Below, one piece after another: positions 46,385-54,780 of a stretch of DNA of 64,000 bases. The DNA comes from a virus, in IMG/VR virus record IMGVR_UViG_3300036715_003906, positions 1 through 64,000 of that record, one strand, 5' to 3'. The position numbers and the translations under genes are program-made. The notes below the pieces were generated by a model. The model made no database searches and was not told the DNA's origin. It saw only the letters and a program-made list of their open reading frames with translations. How positions within the stretch are numbered: the first letter of the stretch is position 1; every line of letters starts with the position of its first letter.

Positions 46385-46758
46385 ATGAAAACCCTGACAT
46401 CCGAGACGGCAACACCATCCACTCTGTCGAGGGCGAGGTGCTCCACGACGGCCGCATCCTCGTCACCTACCGGGGCCTCGACGCCTACACGGGAGAGGCA
46501 ACCCCCCTCTTTTTCGAGGCACACTTCAAGGGCAACGTCACCGCCCCCGTCGCCTTCTTCCGGGCCATGAGCCAGATGCAGGCAGACAACAAGCACCGCC
46601 TCGTCGAGATGTTCACGACGAGCGCGAAGTGGCACGTCCAGATGGGCGTCGGGCCCGACGGCCGCCCCTGCAACGAGAAGCCCGCCCCCCGGGCCAGCCG
46701 ACCCCTCGACATCCCGCGCGAGTCGAGGTGGTTCAACTTATCGGCGGGCGCTGTTTGA
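46385..46758 (+). pseudogene. Unknown protein, one-base frameshift after codon 4
   Basis: The promoter-defined ATG reads MKTLT, but the frame then becomes Ser/Thr/Arg nonsense. A second frame from about 46398 gives DIRDGNTIHSVEGEVLHDGR, YRGLDAYTGE, FRAMSQMQADNKHRL and ends AGAV at 46758, with the stop inside the next TTTGATT. Inserting one base after codon 4 joins them. A helical, acidic product of unknown function. Confidence 0.5.
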
Positions 46759-46783
46759 TTCCTGGGGGGTCTCTGCGTAGTAC
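46755..46783 (+). promoter_or_regulatory. Class I leaderless promoter
   Basis: TTGATT (46755-46760), 17 bases, TAGTAC (46778-46783), CCCC, ATG at 46788. The TGA stop of the upstream gene is part of TTTGATT. Confidence 0.7.
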
Positions 46784-46787
46784 CCCC

Positions 46788-47105
46788 ATGTCCACCGACC
46801 GCCGCTTCATCACCCGCTTCTCCCTCCTCGCGTCGACCATGGAGGTGCTCGTCGATACCGACTACGAGGGCCGCCTCGTCTTCGAGGCGAGCCTCCGTGA
46901 CGAGGGACAGGAGAGCGCGTACTACGTCCTCAGGGCCACCCGGTCCGTCGTCAGCAAGAACACGGACCGGCTCGCCGACGCCGTGATCCGAGCCCTGCTC
47001 GGGACGACCTGCGTGGTCGACGTGGTCGAGCTGTTCAAGGGCTCGGACCTGTGGATGGTGAGCGAGCACGACCAGGAAGCCCTGAACTACTACGCGGGCA
47101 TCTGA
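46788..47105 (+). CDS. Unknown 105-residue protein
   Basis: Start fixed by the promoter. Strands (RFSLLASTMEVLVDT, RLVFEASLRD), a helical middle and VDVVELFKGSDLWMVSEHD. Possibly a small adaptor; no family recognised. Confidence 0.6.
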   Translation: MSTDRRFITRFSLLASTMEVLVDTDYEGRLVFEASLRDEGQESAYYVLRATRSVVSKNTDRLADAVIRALLGTTCVVDVVELFKGSDLWMVSEHDQEALNYYAGI

Positions 47106-47126
47106 AAGAATCGTACAGGGGGGCGT

Positions 47127-47155
47127 TTGATTCCTCGGGGGGTGCTGCGTAGTGC
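47127..47155 (+). promoter_or_regulatory. Class I leaderless promoter
   Basis: TTGATT (47127-47132), 17 bases, TAGTGC (47150-47155), CCCC, ATG at 47160. GAAAGAATC lies upstream at 47104-47112. Confidence 0.7.
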
Positions 47156-47159
47156 CCCC

Positions 47160-47307
47160 ATGAACGCCGCCGCCTACCGCTCGAACGACGACACCGCCCT
47201 GCTGCCCGAGGACGAGGCCCCCCGCACGCTGCCGCGAACAGCCGTTCAACCTGTGCCCCGTGGGGGCGCGGCTCCTGACCGTGGCTGTGGCCGGGGCCGT
47301 GGTGTAG
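47160..47307 (+). pseudogene. Small protein, homopolymer frameshift
   Basis: The promoter-defined ATG gives MNAAAYRSNDDTALLPEDEA, then nonsense. In +1 after a C-run (about 47219-47225) the frame reads REQPFNLCPVGARLLTVAVA and stops at 47305, matching a small phage protein type with PFNLCPxGxRLL. The stop is inside GGTGTAG nine bases before the next ATG. One extra C in the run would explain the break. Confidence 0.5.
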
Positions 47308-47315
47308 TCCGTGGC

Positions 47316-48026
47316 ATGAGCACCAGGTTCGACAAGCTGTTCGTGGCCCACCACTCCCCCCAGAAGACGGCCAAGGACCTCCTCGCCGCCGTAGAGGCCA
47401 CCTCCTACCAGACGCTGGAGGAGTGGGGCCTCTACAACGGGGGCGGGGGGCGAGTCGCCTTCCGCAAGCTCCGTCAGGAGCAGCGGCTCAAGGCGGCCGA
47501 GGGGTACGTGCAGCGGATGGAGGTGGCCATCGCCCTCGGCCCCACCCTGGCGATGGCCGACGGGAGCTACACGACCGAGATCTCGGCGGAGGACAAGGGC
47601 AAGGTCGAGGGGGCCGCCCGGGGGGCGCTCGAATGTTTCTACGAGTGGTACAAGGGGGACATCCTCCGCCCGGGCTCCGTGGTTCGCGTCAAGGTCGCCA
47701 TCTCGGTCGACTTCGGAAAGGGCCGCAGCTTCCACACCGAAGAGTCTCTGGACACGACCCCGCCGGCCGGTCCCGTGGGGACCAGCCCCGAGGATCAGGT
47801 CATCCGCCGCTGCATCCGGCTGACGAAGCGGGAGACCTACTGCGGGCGATCCATCGGGGCGGAGTGGACCTTCGGGGTGAACGCGGCGATGAAGGCGGAC
47901 GGCCGCAAGGGACCGAACGCCCTGGTCCCCTGCCTGGCCGGCATCCAGGCCCTCGTCTTACCTCACCAGAGGGCGAAGGACACGGCCCCGATGACCTGGG
48001 AGCGCCCCTGCCAGCGCCAGGCGTAG
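47316..48026 (+). CDS. Unknown 236-residue protein
   Basis: ATG follows GGTGTAG (47301-47307) by eight bases. Product: STRFDKLFVAHHSPQKTAKD start, a helical centre (VQRMEVAIALGPTLAMADG) and a KRETYCGRSIGAEWTFGVNA end with one Cys. The last 21 codons overlap the convergent gene by 64 bases and may be an artefact. No family recognised. Confidence 0.55.
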   Translation: MSTRFDKLFVAHHSPQKTAKDLLAAVEATSYQTLEEWGLYNGGGGRVAFRKLRQEQRLKAAEGYVQRMEVAIALGPTLAMADGSYTTEISAEDKGKVEGAARGALECFYEWYKGDILRPGSVVRVKVAISVDFGKGRSFHTEESLDTTPPAGPVGTSPEDQVIRRCIRLTKRETYCGRSIGAEWTFGVNAAMKADGRKGPNALVPCLAGIQALVLPHQRAKDTAPMTWERPCQRQA

Positions 48027-48601
48027 CCCGTGTAGACGCCCAGGTTCTTCGTCACGTCGAGCCCGAGACCGGCCCCCACCGACCGCACGCCCACGAAGGC
48101 GTTGAGGTTCAGGTACTGCCAGTAGAAGGGCTCGAGGAGCAAACCCGCGTCGAGGGCCGAGGGCACGTCCGTACGGAGCGCCTCGACCGGGAGGAAGCCC
48201 AGGGCCGCCTTGGGCCGAAACCGCCCGCCCCAGGTCGGCTCGGGCATCTGCGCGGCGTAGACCCCCACCTGCCCCTTGGCCTCGATGTGGTAGTTGCACC
48301 AGTCGAGCGTGAGGGTGAAGGGCGCTGTGCCCGAGCCCGAGGCGAACACCCGCCCCTGCCGGTCCACCACCAGGGTCAGCTTGTCCGCCGTGAGTTGGGG
48401 CTGGGTTGCCCGCCGGCACTTCTCATCCCGGGCGAGCTGGAGAAGGGTCTGAAGGTCCTCCTTGGCCACCGTCACCGTCTCCTGTCCGAGCGCGGGGCGG
48501 GGCGAGCCCAGGAGGAAGAGGACCGTGACCCAGTAGAGGAGCCGCGTCGGGATGGGGACCCGGCGGGCCAGAAAGGCGCGTTCGTCAAAGGCCATGGTCA
48601 C
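47963..48601 (-). CDS. Secreted, probably outer-membrane beta-barrel protein
   Basis: A 212-residue product. A hydrophobic signal (RLLYWVTVLFLLGSPRPALG, about 20-39) ends at a plausible Ala-Leu-Gly site. After a helical spacer the protein becomes alternating strands (KLTLVVDRQGRVFASG, FTLTLDWCNYHI, AFVGVRSVGAGLGLDV) and ends VGAVSFALW, an aromatic C-terminus typical of outer-membrane barrels. It may act in lysis or superinfection exclusion; inference only. GTG start overlaps the upstream stop; an in-frame ATG is two codons later. Confidence 0.55.
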   Translation of the reverse strand: MTMAFDERAFLARRVPIPTRLLYWVTVLFLLGSPRPALGQETVTVAKEDLQTLLQLARDEKCRRATQPQLTADKLTLVVDRQGRVFASGSGTAPFTLTLDWCNYHIEAKGQVGVYAAQMPEPTWGGRFRPKAALGFLPVEALRTDVPSALDAGLLLEPFYWQYLNLNAFVGVRSVGAGLGLDVTKNLGVYTGYAWRWQGRSQVIGAVSFALW

Positions 48602-49119
48602 CCTCCATACTTCGCGAGCAGGTCGTCGAGCTTCTGCGTGGGCACGGGGGACGTGTCCTTGACCGACACGACGAACTTCCCGGGGGCGAGGACCACGACC
48701 TTGTCCACGTCCCGGGCCGTCACCCCCTTGGGCAGATCGATCTGGACCGGCTCGGTCTGCCCCGGGGGCACGACCTCGACGGTGGTTGGGTTCGAGAAGA
48801 GGCCCGGCGGGGTGATAGGGACCACGACGGCCTGGACGAAGCCCTTGTCATCCGGGGTGCCCGGCTGGATGATCTTCCCCTGCCCGTCCACCCGGCCCGC
48901 AGGAACCGTGTTCGTCACGTCGAGGGCTGGGGTCGAGCCCCCCTTGCGACCGAGGAGCCGGGCGAGCAGTCCCCCGATCTGGAGGTCCTTGGCCCCCATG
49001 GCAACCAGCATGAGGGCCCCGGCGACCAGCAGGAGCGCGACGCCCGGGGCCAGGATCTTGGTCCCCACCCATGCCCCCACGGCGCGGAGCTTGGCCCAGA
49101 CCGTAGCCCAGAAGCTCAC
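48598..49119 (-). CDS. Membrane-anchored virion/lysis-region protein
   Basis: A 173-residue product starting SFWATVWAKLRAVGAWVGTK, with one transmembrane segment (ILAPGVALLLVAGALMLVA, about 20-39), then a strand-rich outer part (AVVVPITPPGLFSN, VEVVPPGQTEPVQIDL). GTG start overlaps the upstream stop. Probably a membrane-anchored protein of the lysis/envelope cluster with its neighbours. Confidence 0.55.
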   Translation of the reverse strand: MSFWATVWAKLRAVGAWVGTKILAPGVALLLVAGALMLVAMGAKDLQIGGLLARLLGRKGGSTPALDVTNTVPAGRVDGQGKIIQPGTPDDKGFVQAVVVPITPPGLFSNPTTVEVVPPGQTEPVQIDLPKGVTARDVDKVVVLAPGKFVVSVKDTSPVPTQKLDDLLAKYGG

Positions 49120-49532
49120 AGCTTGTCCGTGGGGGGCAGGGTGACCGGCGGGGGGGCCTCGTCCTCGGCCACGGGCGCCGTGTCCTCCGTGCCCGGTACG
49201 GGGAAGGGATGGCCGGGCGACCACGCCCCGAGGATCGACCGGAAGCGGCTGTAGACCCAGCCGGAGGCGACTCCGCAGGCCCCGCCGTAGAAGAGGCGCG
49301 ACCAGGGGTCCGCCACGACGTCGGGCCAGGCGTAGCTGTGGGCCACGAAGGCGAGGATCACGCCGGTGCCGATGGGCCCGAGCGGGAGTGCCACCTCCCG
49401 CCACCACTTGTTGGTTTTGATGCCCGGCTGCGCCGTCTCGACGATCGTCCGTACCACGTAGGTCATGAGGAAGATGCCGATGCAGAGCAGGAGCGTGGGA
49501 ACCGAGAAGAAGACCTTTTCCAGCGCGTCCAT
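49116..49532 (-). CDS. Small polytopic membrane protein, holin-like
   Basis: A 138-residue product. Hydrophobic segments FFSVPTLLLCIGIFLMTYVV, ALPLGPIGTGVILAFVAH and FYGGACGVASGWVYS give about three membrane passes with short loops; the C-terminus is acidic and Pro-rich. This is the layout expected of a class I holin, though it is long for one; other phage membrane proteins could look similar. Start at ATG 49532. Confidence 0.55.
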   Translation of the reverse strand: MDALEKVFFSVPTLLLCIGIFLMTYVVRTIVETAQPGIKTNKWWREVALPLGPIGTGVILAFVAHSYAWPDVVADPWSRLFYGGACGVASGWVYSRFRSILGAWSPGHPFPVPGTEDTAPVAEDEAPPPVTLPPTDKL

Positions 49533-49568
49533 GGGATGCCCTCTGCCCCACCGGGGCATAAGGGCTTT

Positions 49569-49808
49569 TTACCCGCCCACGTCCTCGGCCACCTCGACGG
49601 TATCGCTCAGCGAGACCTCGTGGGCCACGGGGATGCGACCGTGCTCCCAGGCCCCGATCCGGGCGAACTCCTCCGCCACCTGGGCCCGCTGCCCCGGCGT
49701 GAGGAAGGGGTGCGCCAGGTGCCCCTGGAGACGGGTACGGGCCTCCCCTGCCCCCTGGCGCCGCTGCTCGGGGGTGAGGTCGAGGTACGTGATGTGCTTG
49801 ATCGCCAT
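49569..49808 (-). CDS. Small helical protein
   Basis: A 79-residue product (LTPEQRRQGAGEARTRLQGH, LTPGQRAQVAEEFARIG) with two similar helix-turn units, suggesting an internal duplication (LTPEQR / LTPGQR). It lies between the holin-like gene and the structural block. No family recognised. Confidence 0.5.
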   Translation of the reverse strand: MAIKHITYLDLTPEQRRQGAGEARTRLQGHLAHPFLTPGQRAQVAEEFARIGAWEHGRIPVAHEVSLSDTVEVAEDVGG

Positions 49809-49811
49809 GGG

Positions 49812-52800
49812 TCAGAGCTTCCGGTACAGCACGGGGCCAAGGGGGATGCCCGCGGGGTCGATGTCCTGCTGGACGTTGTCGGAGACCAGGGGGCGTCCCT
49901 CGATGCGGTAGAGGTCCGAGGCCGACCAGCCTTCCATCGTCCCGTTCGTGCTGAGGAGCACGCCCAGGGTGTCGGGGCCCGTGAGGGGCCAGGCCGTCGT
50001 GACGATCATCATCATCAGCTCGTCGCCCGCGCTCACCTCCGTCGACCCGACCGAGGTCACCGTGTTGCGGACCAGGAGGGCTCGACCCGCGAGGAGGTTC
50101 GCCCGGGGGGCCGTGACGAAGGTGCCGACCGGGATGGCCCGGCCCGCGACTTCCACGCCGCCCGCGGCAAAGGCGCTCCCCCCGCGCAGGGTCCGGTAGT
50201 TCGTGAGCAGGGAGTAGTTGCCCTGCTCCCCGTCCACCTGGACGACCACGTCCCCGGGCGTCGTCCCGCCTGCCGCCGACGTCTCGACCCCGAAGATCTC
50301 CATGGCGTCCCCGCTCGGCCGGAGGCGCAGGCCCATCAGCCACCCGCGGCTGTCGGCCGGGAAGAAGAGCACGGGCTCCCGCTGCCCGGGCGTGAACGAC
50401 TGCCCGTGGAAATCCTTGTCCCGGTAGAGGGCGCCCATGGGAAGCCGCTCCGTGCAGCCGATGTAGCTCGTCCCCTGGGGGAGCGAGGCGTCACCGCTGA
50501 GCGCCCCGAGAAGGGTGCGCGGACGGGCTGCAATGGCACTGGTCGGCGGCCAGACCGCCCTGTCCTCGTAGCCCACGTACTCGGGGAAGGCGTTGCTCTC
50601 GTGGGACGAGCCGGCCATGCGGCCCGTGCCGCTCGTCGTGGCGAAGTCGAGGACGGCCAGGACTTCGAGCGACTTCTGGTTGGGCCGCGTGAGCGACCCC
50701 GGCGTCAGGGTGGTCGAACCGACCTGGTACGCCGTGGCCGAGAGCAGGCACCCCGGCACGTAGCCGATGTCCTGGTAGCTCGTCTGGCTGCCCCAGGCGT
50801 CGCCCTGGTAGGGCGTGCGGCTGAAGGTGACCGTCACCTGGTCCGAGCCCGTCGGAGGCCCGGGAAGGACGCACACCGGCCCGGTGATGGCCGCCCCGAT
50901 GTTGCTCGCCCGGGTCCCGCTCACCGCCTCGCTCCGCATGTACCCTGACGACCCCGACCGGGTGAGGACGATCCGGCACTCCGACTGCGTGTCGAAGGTG
51001 CCCCGATCGAAGCCAAAGAGGCTGGCCTCGATCACGAAGTTGGCCGAGGCGTTGTCGAAGGACGTGATCGGGTAGTTCGTGCTCTTCGTGAGGTCGAGGG
51101 CCTCCGCGTTGAGGATGAAAGTGCTGTCCCCGTCCTCGTCCAGCTCGACCCAGAACAGCGGCCCCTGGACGTTTTGCCGGAGCAGGTTCTTGGCCGCCGT
51201 GAGGCTGCCCGTCGCCGCCCGGCTCGTCGGGTCGTAGGCCGACCCGTTGGTCTTGTAGTCGTTGGCCTCGTACACGGCCCAGAGGCGAGCCACGCCGTAG
51301 AAGGGAGGCAGCTCCAGACCCTTGCGACCGAGGCCGCGGGGGTCCGTGAACTTCCGCATCCCGGCGTAGGTCACCGGCACCGTGTACTTGGTGTTGTAGG
51401 TCGCCGGGTTGGGCAGCGGCACGGGGTCCTGGAGCTGCACCGTCGAGAAGAGCCCGAAGGTGAGCGCCCCGTTGCTGAACGGCACGTAGTTCGTCAGGGA
51501 CGCGGGGTAGGGCCCAGGACCCTTGCCGGTGAGGAAGCCGTAGTTGATCCCCTCGGCGAAGATGCCCTGGTCCTGCCAGAGCAAGGGCAGGCGGTACTCC
51601 CCCCAGCCGGGGACCAGGAAGCGGGGCATCTGGACGTAGAGGTTCTTCGTGGCCGCCGTGGGGTCCGTGACGCCGCAGAAGAGCCCCAAGGGGTCCGTCG
51701 TCGCCCACTTGGACGTCACGCCGTCTCGCTTGAGGAGGGGCATGAGCCCCTGACCCTTGAGCAAGATCCAGCCCACCGGCCCGGCCGAGGTCGGGATGAC
51801 CCGGTCGAGGGTGAGCGTCGCCGCCCCCGTGACCTGCACCACCGTGTAGCGCCCGGGCTGCGGGCCCCCCGTCACCACCAAGGTGTCCCCGGCCGAGACG
51901 CCCACCGTGAAGTTACCCGTGCCGTCCGTGAAGGTCGTCGAGCCGTTCGTGCTGCCCGTCAGCCCGTTCCGGTAGCCCGCGTCGGGCGTGTTGGCGGCCG
52001 TGCCGTCGAGCGTCACGAAGCTGTCGGGCATGTCGATCCGCCGGAGCGGGTTCAGGATCAGCGTCTTGCTGCCCGGGTCCACGTAGGTCTCGGTCACCAC
52101 GGGGGGCTGCGGCCCGAGGCCGTCCGTGTGGTACTTGGCCCACAGCATCGGGTGCGTCACCCGCGTCGGAAAGGTCGAGGAGGGAATCGACTTCGGCTGC
52201 TGCGTGAGCACGTCCGTCGAGGGGCTCACGTACTCGACCGAGTGCAGCATGTCCGGCCGCCGGCTGAGGCCCCGCCCCGGACCGTACTGGACATGCAGCT
52301 CCATGAGGAGCTTGCCCGTCTGGGCCCCCGGGAAGTTCGAGGACAGGGTGATGACGAGGTCGTCGTTCGGCGTGGGCGACGCGGGGGTCACCGTGTAGGC
52401 CGACTGCGGCAGATCATCGGTCTGCCCGTCGAGGCGCAGGGCGACCGAGAGCCCGGTGTCGTTCATCCACCGCACCTGGTCCGCGTCGCCGCCGGGGAGC
52501 CCCGCCTTGAGCTGGGCCACCGGCACCTGGAAGACGTCACCGGGGTTGAACTGGCTCGCCGTCGCCCGTGTCGTCTGGTTCACCTGGAGGCTCAGGGACC
52601 ATGCCACTCCCACCGGTGCGGGGAGGCCGGCCGCCGAGGGCGCCACGATGGCGTAGACCTTCTGCGGGACCGCCGCGTCGCTGAACACCTGCCGGATGTT
52701 GTCCGGCCCGTCCACCTTCGTGACCCCGAGCGCCGCCGCCCCCGTCGAAACCTTGTCCTGGTAGAGCACCACGGGACCCTGGGGCCCGCTGCCCGACCGC

Positions 52801-54128
52801 TTCCAGCCCGCCCGGAGCTGCCCCCGGAGGAGCCGGTCCAGGTTGCCCTTGAGGAGCGCCTGGTAGTCGAAGCCCGCGGGGTTCACCGCGTGACGTAGAT
52901 CGAGGATGTCCTCGGCCACCACCTGGTCGGCAAAGAGCCCGTCAGGACGCCCGGGGAGCACCCGGATCAGGGTCCCCGCCTTGTGCGCCTCCGCCCGGCA
53001 GCCCGCCACCCCGGCCCCGCGGGCGAGACCCGTCACCGTGGTGCCCGTGATCGAGGCGTAGGTCATGACCTCGTCGCCGATCTGGATCGCCACCGGCGTC
53101 GCCGGGGAAGCCGGCAAGGGGATGCCCGTGGCCGAGACCAGGGTCAGGCTTGTCGCCGTCGCGGACAGATCCGCCGCGAGCTGGGCCACGGTCCCGAAGA
53201 CCCGGGCCCCCGTGCGGTCCACCGCCGTCGGGTTCCGGCTGAAGCCGCCGTTCAGGTTCTGGCTCGGGTCCCCGGCCCAGGCGACACTGTTGCGCCGGAA
53301 GACCGCGCAGATCGGGACCGCGTAGACGTAGCCGTCCACCGTGCCGAGGGCGTTGGGCGTCCCGTCTCCCGCTCGCCAGAGCCCGGGGTCCCCGAGCGCC
53401 TGGCGCATGTTTGCGAAGGTGTAGGACGTCGGGGACGTCGCCGCCCCCTGGGCCTTGACGACGGCCGGATCGAAGCCATCCGGGTAGCTCGTGAAGCCAA
53501 CCAGACCCTTGACCACCCGCAGGCGGTACTGGGTCTGGACCCGCTGGGACGTCTCGCTCCCGATGGCCGGGTCTTGCAGGTTGTCGGGGAGGAAGGAGAA
53601 GCCCCCCTCGACGTTGCCGTACCGCCACAGGCCCGCCGCCGAGGGCTTGTTCGTCGTCGAGGGGTTGGGGGCCAGGCGCGCTTGCCAGACCTCCAGGAAA
53701 ACGAAGTCGATCCGGGCGTCCCCCGCGTTCGAGGGCGGGGGGTCGAGCGCGACGATGTTCGTCACGTCCACGTCGTTGGGGCTGCCCGGGGGGGTTCCCG
53801 TCCGCGTCCCTCCGACCGGCACCATCCACCCGTTCACCACGGCCCAGGAGAAAGCCGCGACCTCGCCGGACTTCTGCCGGCCGAACACGAAGCGATTGCT
53901 CCACGTCGGGTCCGTCACGAAGTCCGCCACAAGGCCCGTCTCATTGAGGAGCCAGCCCGAGGGCGTGCCCCGCATGACCACCCGTCGCTGGCCGGTCGTC
54001 GCGATTTCTTGCAGGAGGTTCAGCTCCGCGTCACACGGGGGACGTCCTGCCTGCCAGATCACCTCCGTAAACTCCGTCCCCGCAGGATCGAGGACGCGCG
54101 AGACACCCGGCCCGAGATTGTTGCTCAT
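49812..54128 (-). CDS. Large virion protein, probably baseplate or tail fibre
   Basis: A 1438-residue protein. Its N-terminus (FTEVIWQAGRPPCDAELNLL, about 19-38) matches the start of baseplate-type phage proteins that begin with a helical oligomerisation module. The rest is mainly strand-rich Gly/Thr-rich repeats with no enzymatic motif. It is the second-largest virion gene here and sits beside the 2503-residue protein, so it likely forms a tail-tip or fibre complex. Stop overlaps the small upstream gene spacing by four bases. Confidence 0.6.
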   Translation of the reverse strand: MSNNLGPGVSRVLDPAGTEFTEVIWQAGRPPCDAELNLLQEIATTGQRRVVMRGTPSGWLLNETGLVADFVTDPTWSNRFVFGRQKSGEVAAFSWAVVNGWMVPVGGTRTGTPPGSPNDVDVTNIVALDPPPSNAGDARIDFVFLEVWQARLAPNPSTTNKPSAAGLWRYGNVEGGFSFLPDNLQDPAIGSETSQRVQTQYRLRVVKGLVGFTSYPDGFDPAVVKAQGAATSPTSYTFANMRQALGDPGLWRAGDGTPNALGTVDGYVYAVPICAVFRRNSVAWAGDPSQNLNGGFSRNPTAVDRTGARVFGTVAQLAADLSATATSLTLVSATGIPLPASPATPVAIQIGDEVMTYASITGTTVTGLARGAGVAGCRAEAHKAGTLIRVLPGRPDGLFADQVVAEDILDLRHAVNPAGFDYQALLKGNLDRLLRGQLRAGWKRSGSGPQGPVVLYQDKVSTGAAALGVTKVDGPDNIRQVFSDAAVPQKVYAIVAPSAAGLPAPVGVAWSLSLQVNQTTRATASQFNPGDVFQVPVAQLKAGLPGGDADQVRWMNDTGLSVALRLDGQTDDLPQSAYTVTPASPTPNDDLVITLSSNFPGAQTGKLLMELHVQYGPGRGLSRRPDMLHSVEYVSPSTDVLTQQPKSIPSSTFPTRVTHPMLWAKYHTDGLGPQPPVVTETYVDPGSKTLILNPLRRIDMPDSFVTLDGTAANTPDAGYRNGLTGSTNGSTTFTDGTGNFTVGVSAGDTLVVTGGPQPGRYTVVQVTGAATLTLDRVIPTSAGPVGWILLKGQGLMPLLKRDGVTSKWATTDPLGLFCGVTDPTAATKNLYVQMPRFLVPGWGEYRLPLLWQDQGIFAEGINYGFLTGKGPGPYPASLTNYVPFSNGALTFGLFSTVQLQDPVPLPNPATYNTKYTVPVTYAGMRKFTDPRGLGRKGLELPPFYGVARLWAVYEANDYKTNGSAYDPTSRAATGSLTAAKNLLRQNVQGPLFWVELDEDGDSTFILNAEALDLTKSTNYPITSFDNASANFVIEASLFGFDRGTFDTQSECRIVLTRSGSSGYMRSEAVSGTRASNIGAAITGPVCVLPGPPTGSDQVTVTFSRTPYQGDAWGSQTSYQDIGYVPGCLLSATAYQVGSTTLTPGSLTRPNQKSLEVLAVLDFATTSGTGRMAGSSHESNAFPEYVGYEDRAVWPPTSAIAARPRTLLGALSGDASLPQGTSYIGCTERLPMGALYRDKDFHGQSFTPGQREPVLFFPADSRGWLMGLRLRPSGDAMEIFGVETSAAGGTTPGDVVVQVDGEQGNYSLLTNYRTLRGGSAFAAGGVEVAGRAIPVGTFVTAPRANLLAGRALLVRNTVTSVGSTEVSAGDELMMMIVTTAWPLTGPDTLGVLLSTNGTMEGWSASDLYRIEGRPLVSDNVQQDIDPAGIPLGPVLYRKL

Positions 54129-54131
54129 GTG

Positions 54132-54160
54132 CGTTTACCCCTTGGGCGAATCAGTAAACG
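54132..54160. repeat. 7-bp inverted repeat between structural genes
   Basis: CGTTTAC and GTAAACG, 15 bases apart, between the 54151 and 54128 genes, including the end of the former. May be an operator or a processing hairpin. Confidence 0.35.
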
Positions 54161-54780
54161 ACCGCCCAGGACCCGAGACCGACCTTGCCCCCGGTCGGGT
54201 TGGTCCACCGGAGGATCAAGCTGCTTCCCTGGTCAGGGAGCGCGATGTTGTTGACCGCGCCCGAGAGCACGGACTGGAAGGTCCCGCCGCCGTTGTACGA
54301 CACCTGACACGTCATGACGCTCGGGCTCGGGTCGACCTCCGCGTAGGTGCGGACAAAGGGCCCCGTCGCCGGGTCGCTGTCCGTGTACGTGAAGTTCTCC
54401 CACAGCACCACGGACTGGGACGGGGTCCCGGTCAGCGTGGCGGCCTGGGTCTGAACCCGGGCCCCGGGAGCCACCAGGACCACCCCGCGCCCCCCGAAGG
54501 TCCCGCCCGTGCCCGACGCCGTGAGGTCCACCCCTGTGAGGTCGAGGAGGTCGTCGTAGGCCAGGTGGGCAAAGCCCGCGTAGCTCGCGAGCAGGCCCTG
54601 GTGCTTCTTGGTGAGGAGGTCCCCGAGGTTGGTCGGGTTCTGGACCTGGATCGTGTCAGGGACACGGATCACCAGCGTCCCTTGCACCGGGGACTGCCCC
54701 GAGGGTGGCGACCTCACGTCCAGGATGCTCGCCGAGGGGAGGGGGTTGCCGAAGAGGTCGACCAGGTAGTGGGTGCTCAT
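54151..54780 (-). CDS. Virion-associated protein, function unknown
   Basis: A 209-residue product. Starts MSTHYLVDLFGNPLPSASIL, has a helical middle (LGDLLTKKHQGLLASY) and strand-rich ends (GTFGGRGVVLVAPGARVQTQ). Located between the two giant structural genes, so a tail-fibre or connector accessory is likely. Confidence 0.55.
   Translation of the reverse strand: MSTHYLVDLFGNPLPSASILDVRSPPSGQSPVQGTLVIRVPDTIQVQNPTNLGDLLTKKHQGLLASYAGFAHLAYDDLLDLTGVDLTASGTGGTFGGRGVVLVAPGARVQTQAATLTGTPSQSVVLWENFTYTDSDPATGPFVRTYAEVDPSPSVMTCQVSYNGGGTFQSVLSGAVNNIALPDQGSSLILRWTNPTGGKVGLGSWAVVY

Noticed and set aside
49533-49568. GCCCC-ACC-GGGGC hairpin followed by a T-run on the plus strand
   Set aside because: The T-run is on the plus strand but no plus-strand gene ends here, and the minus strand has no U-tract. 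Not called a terminator.
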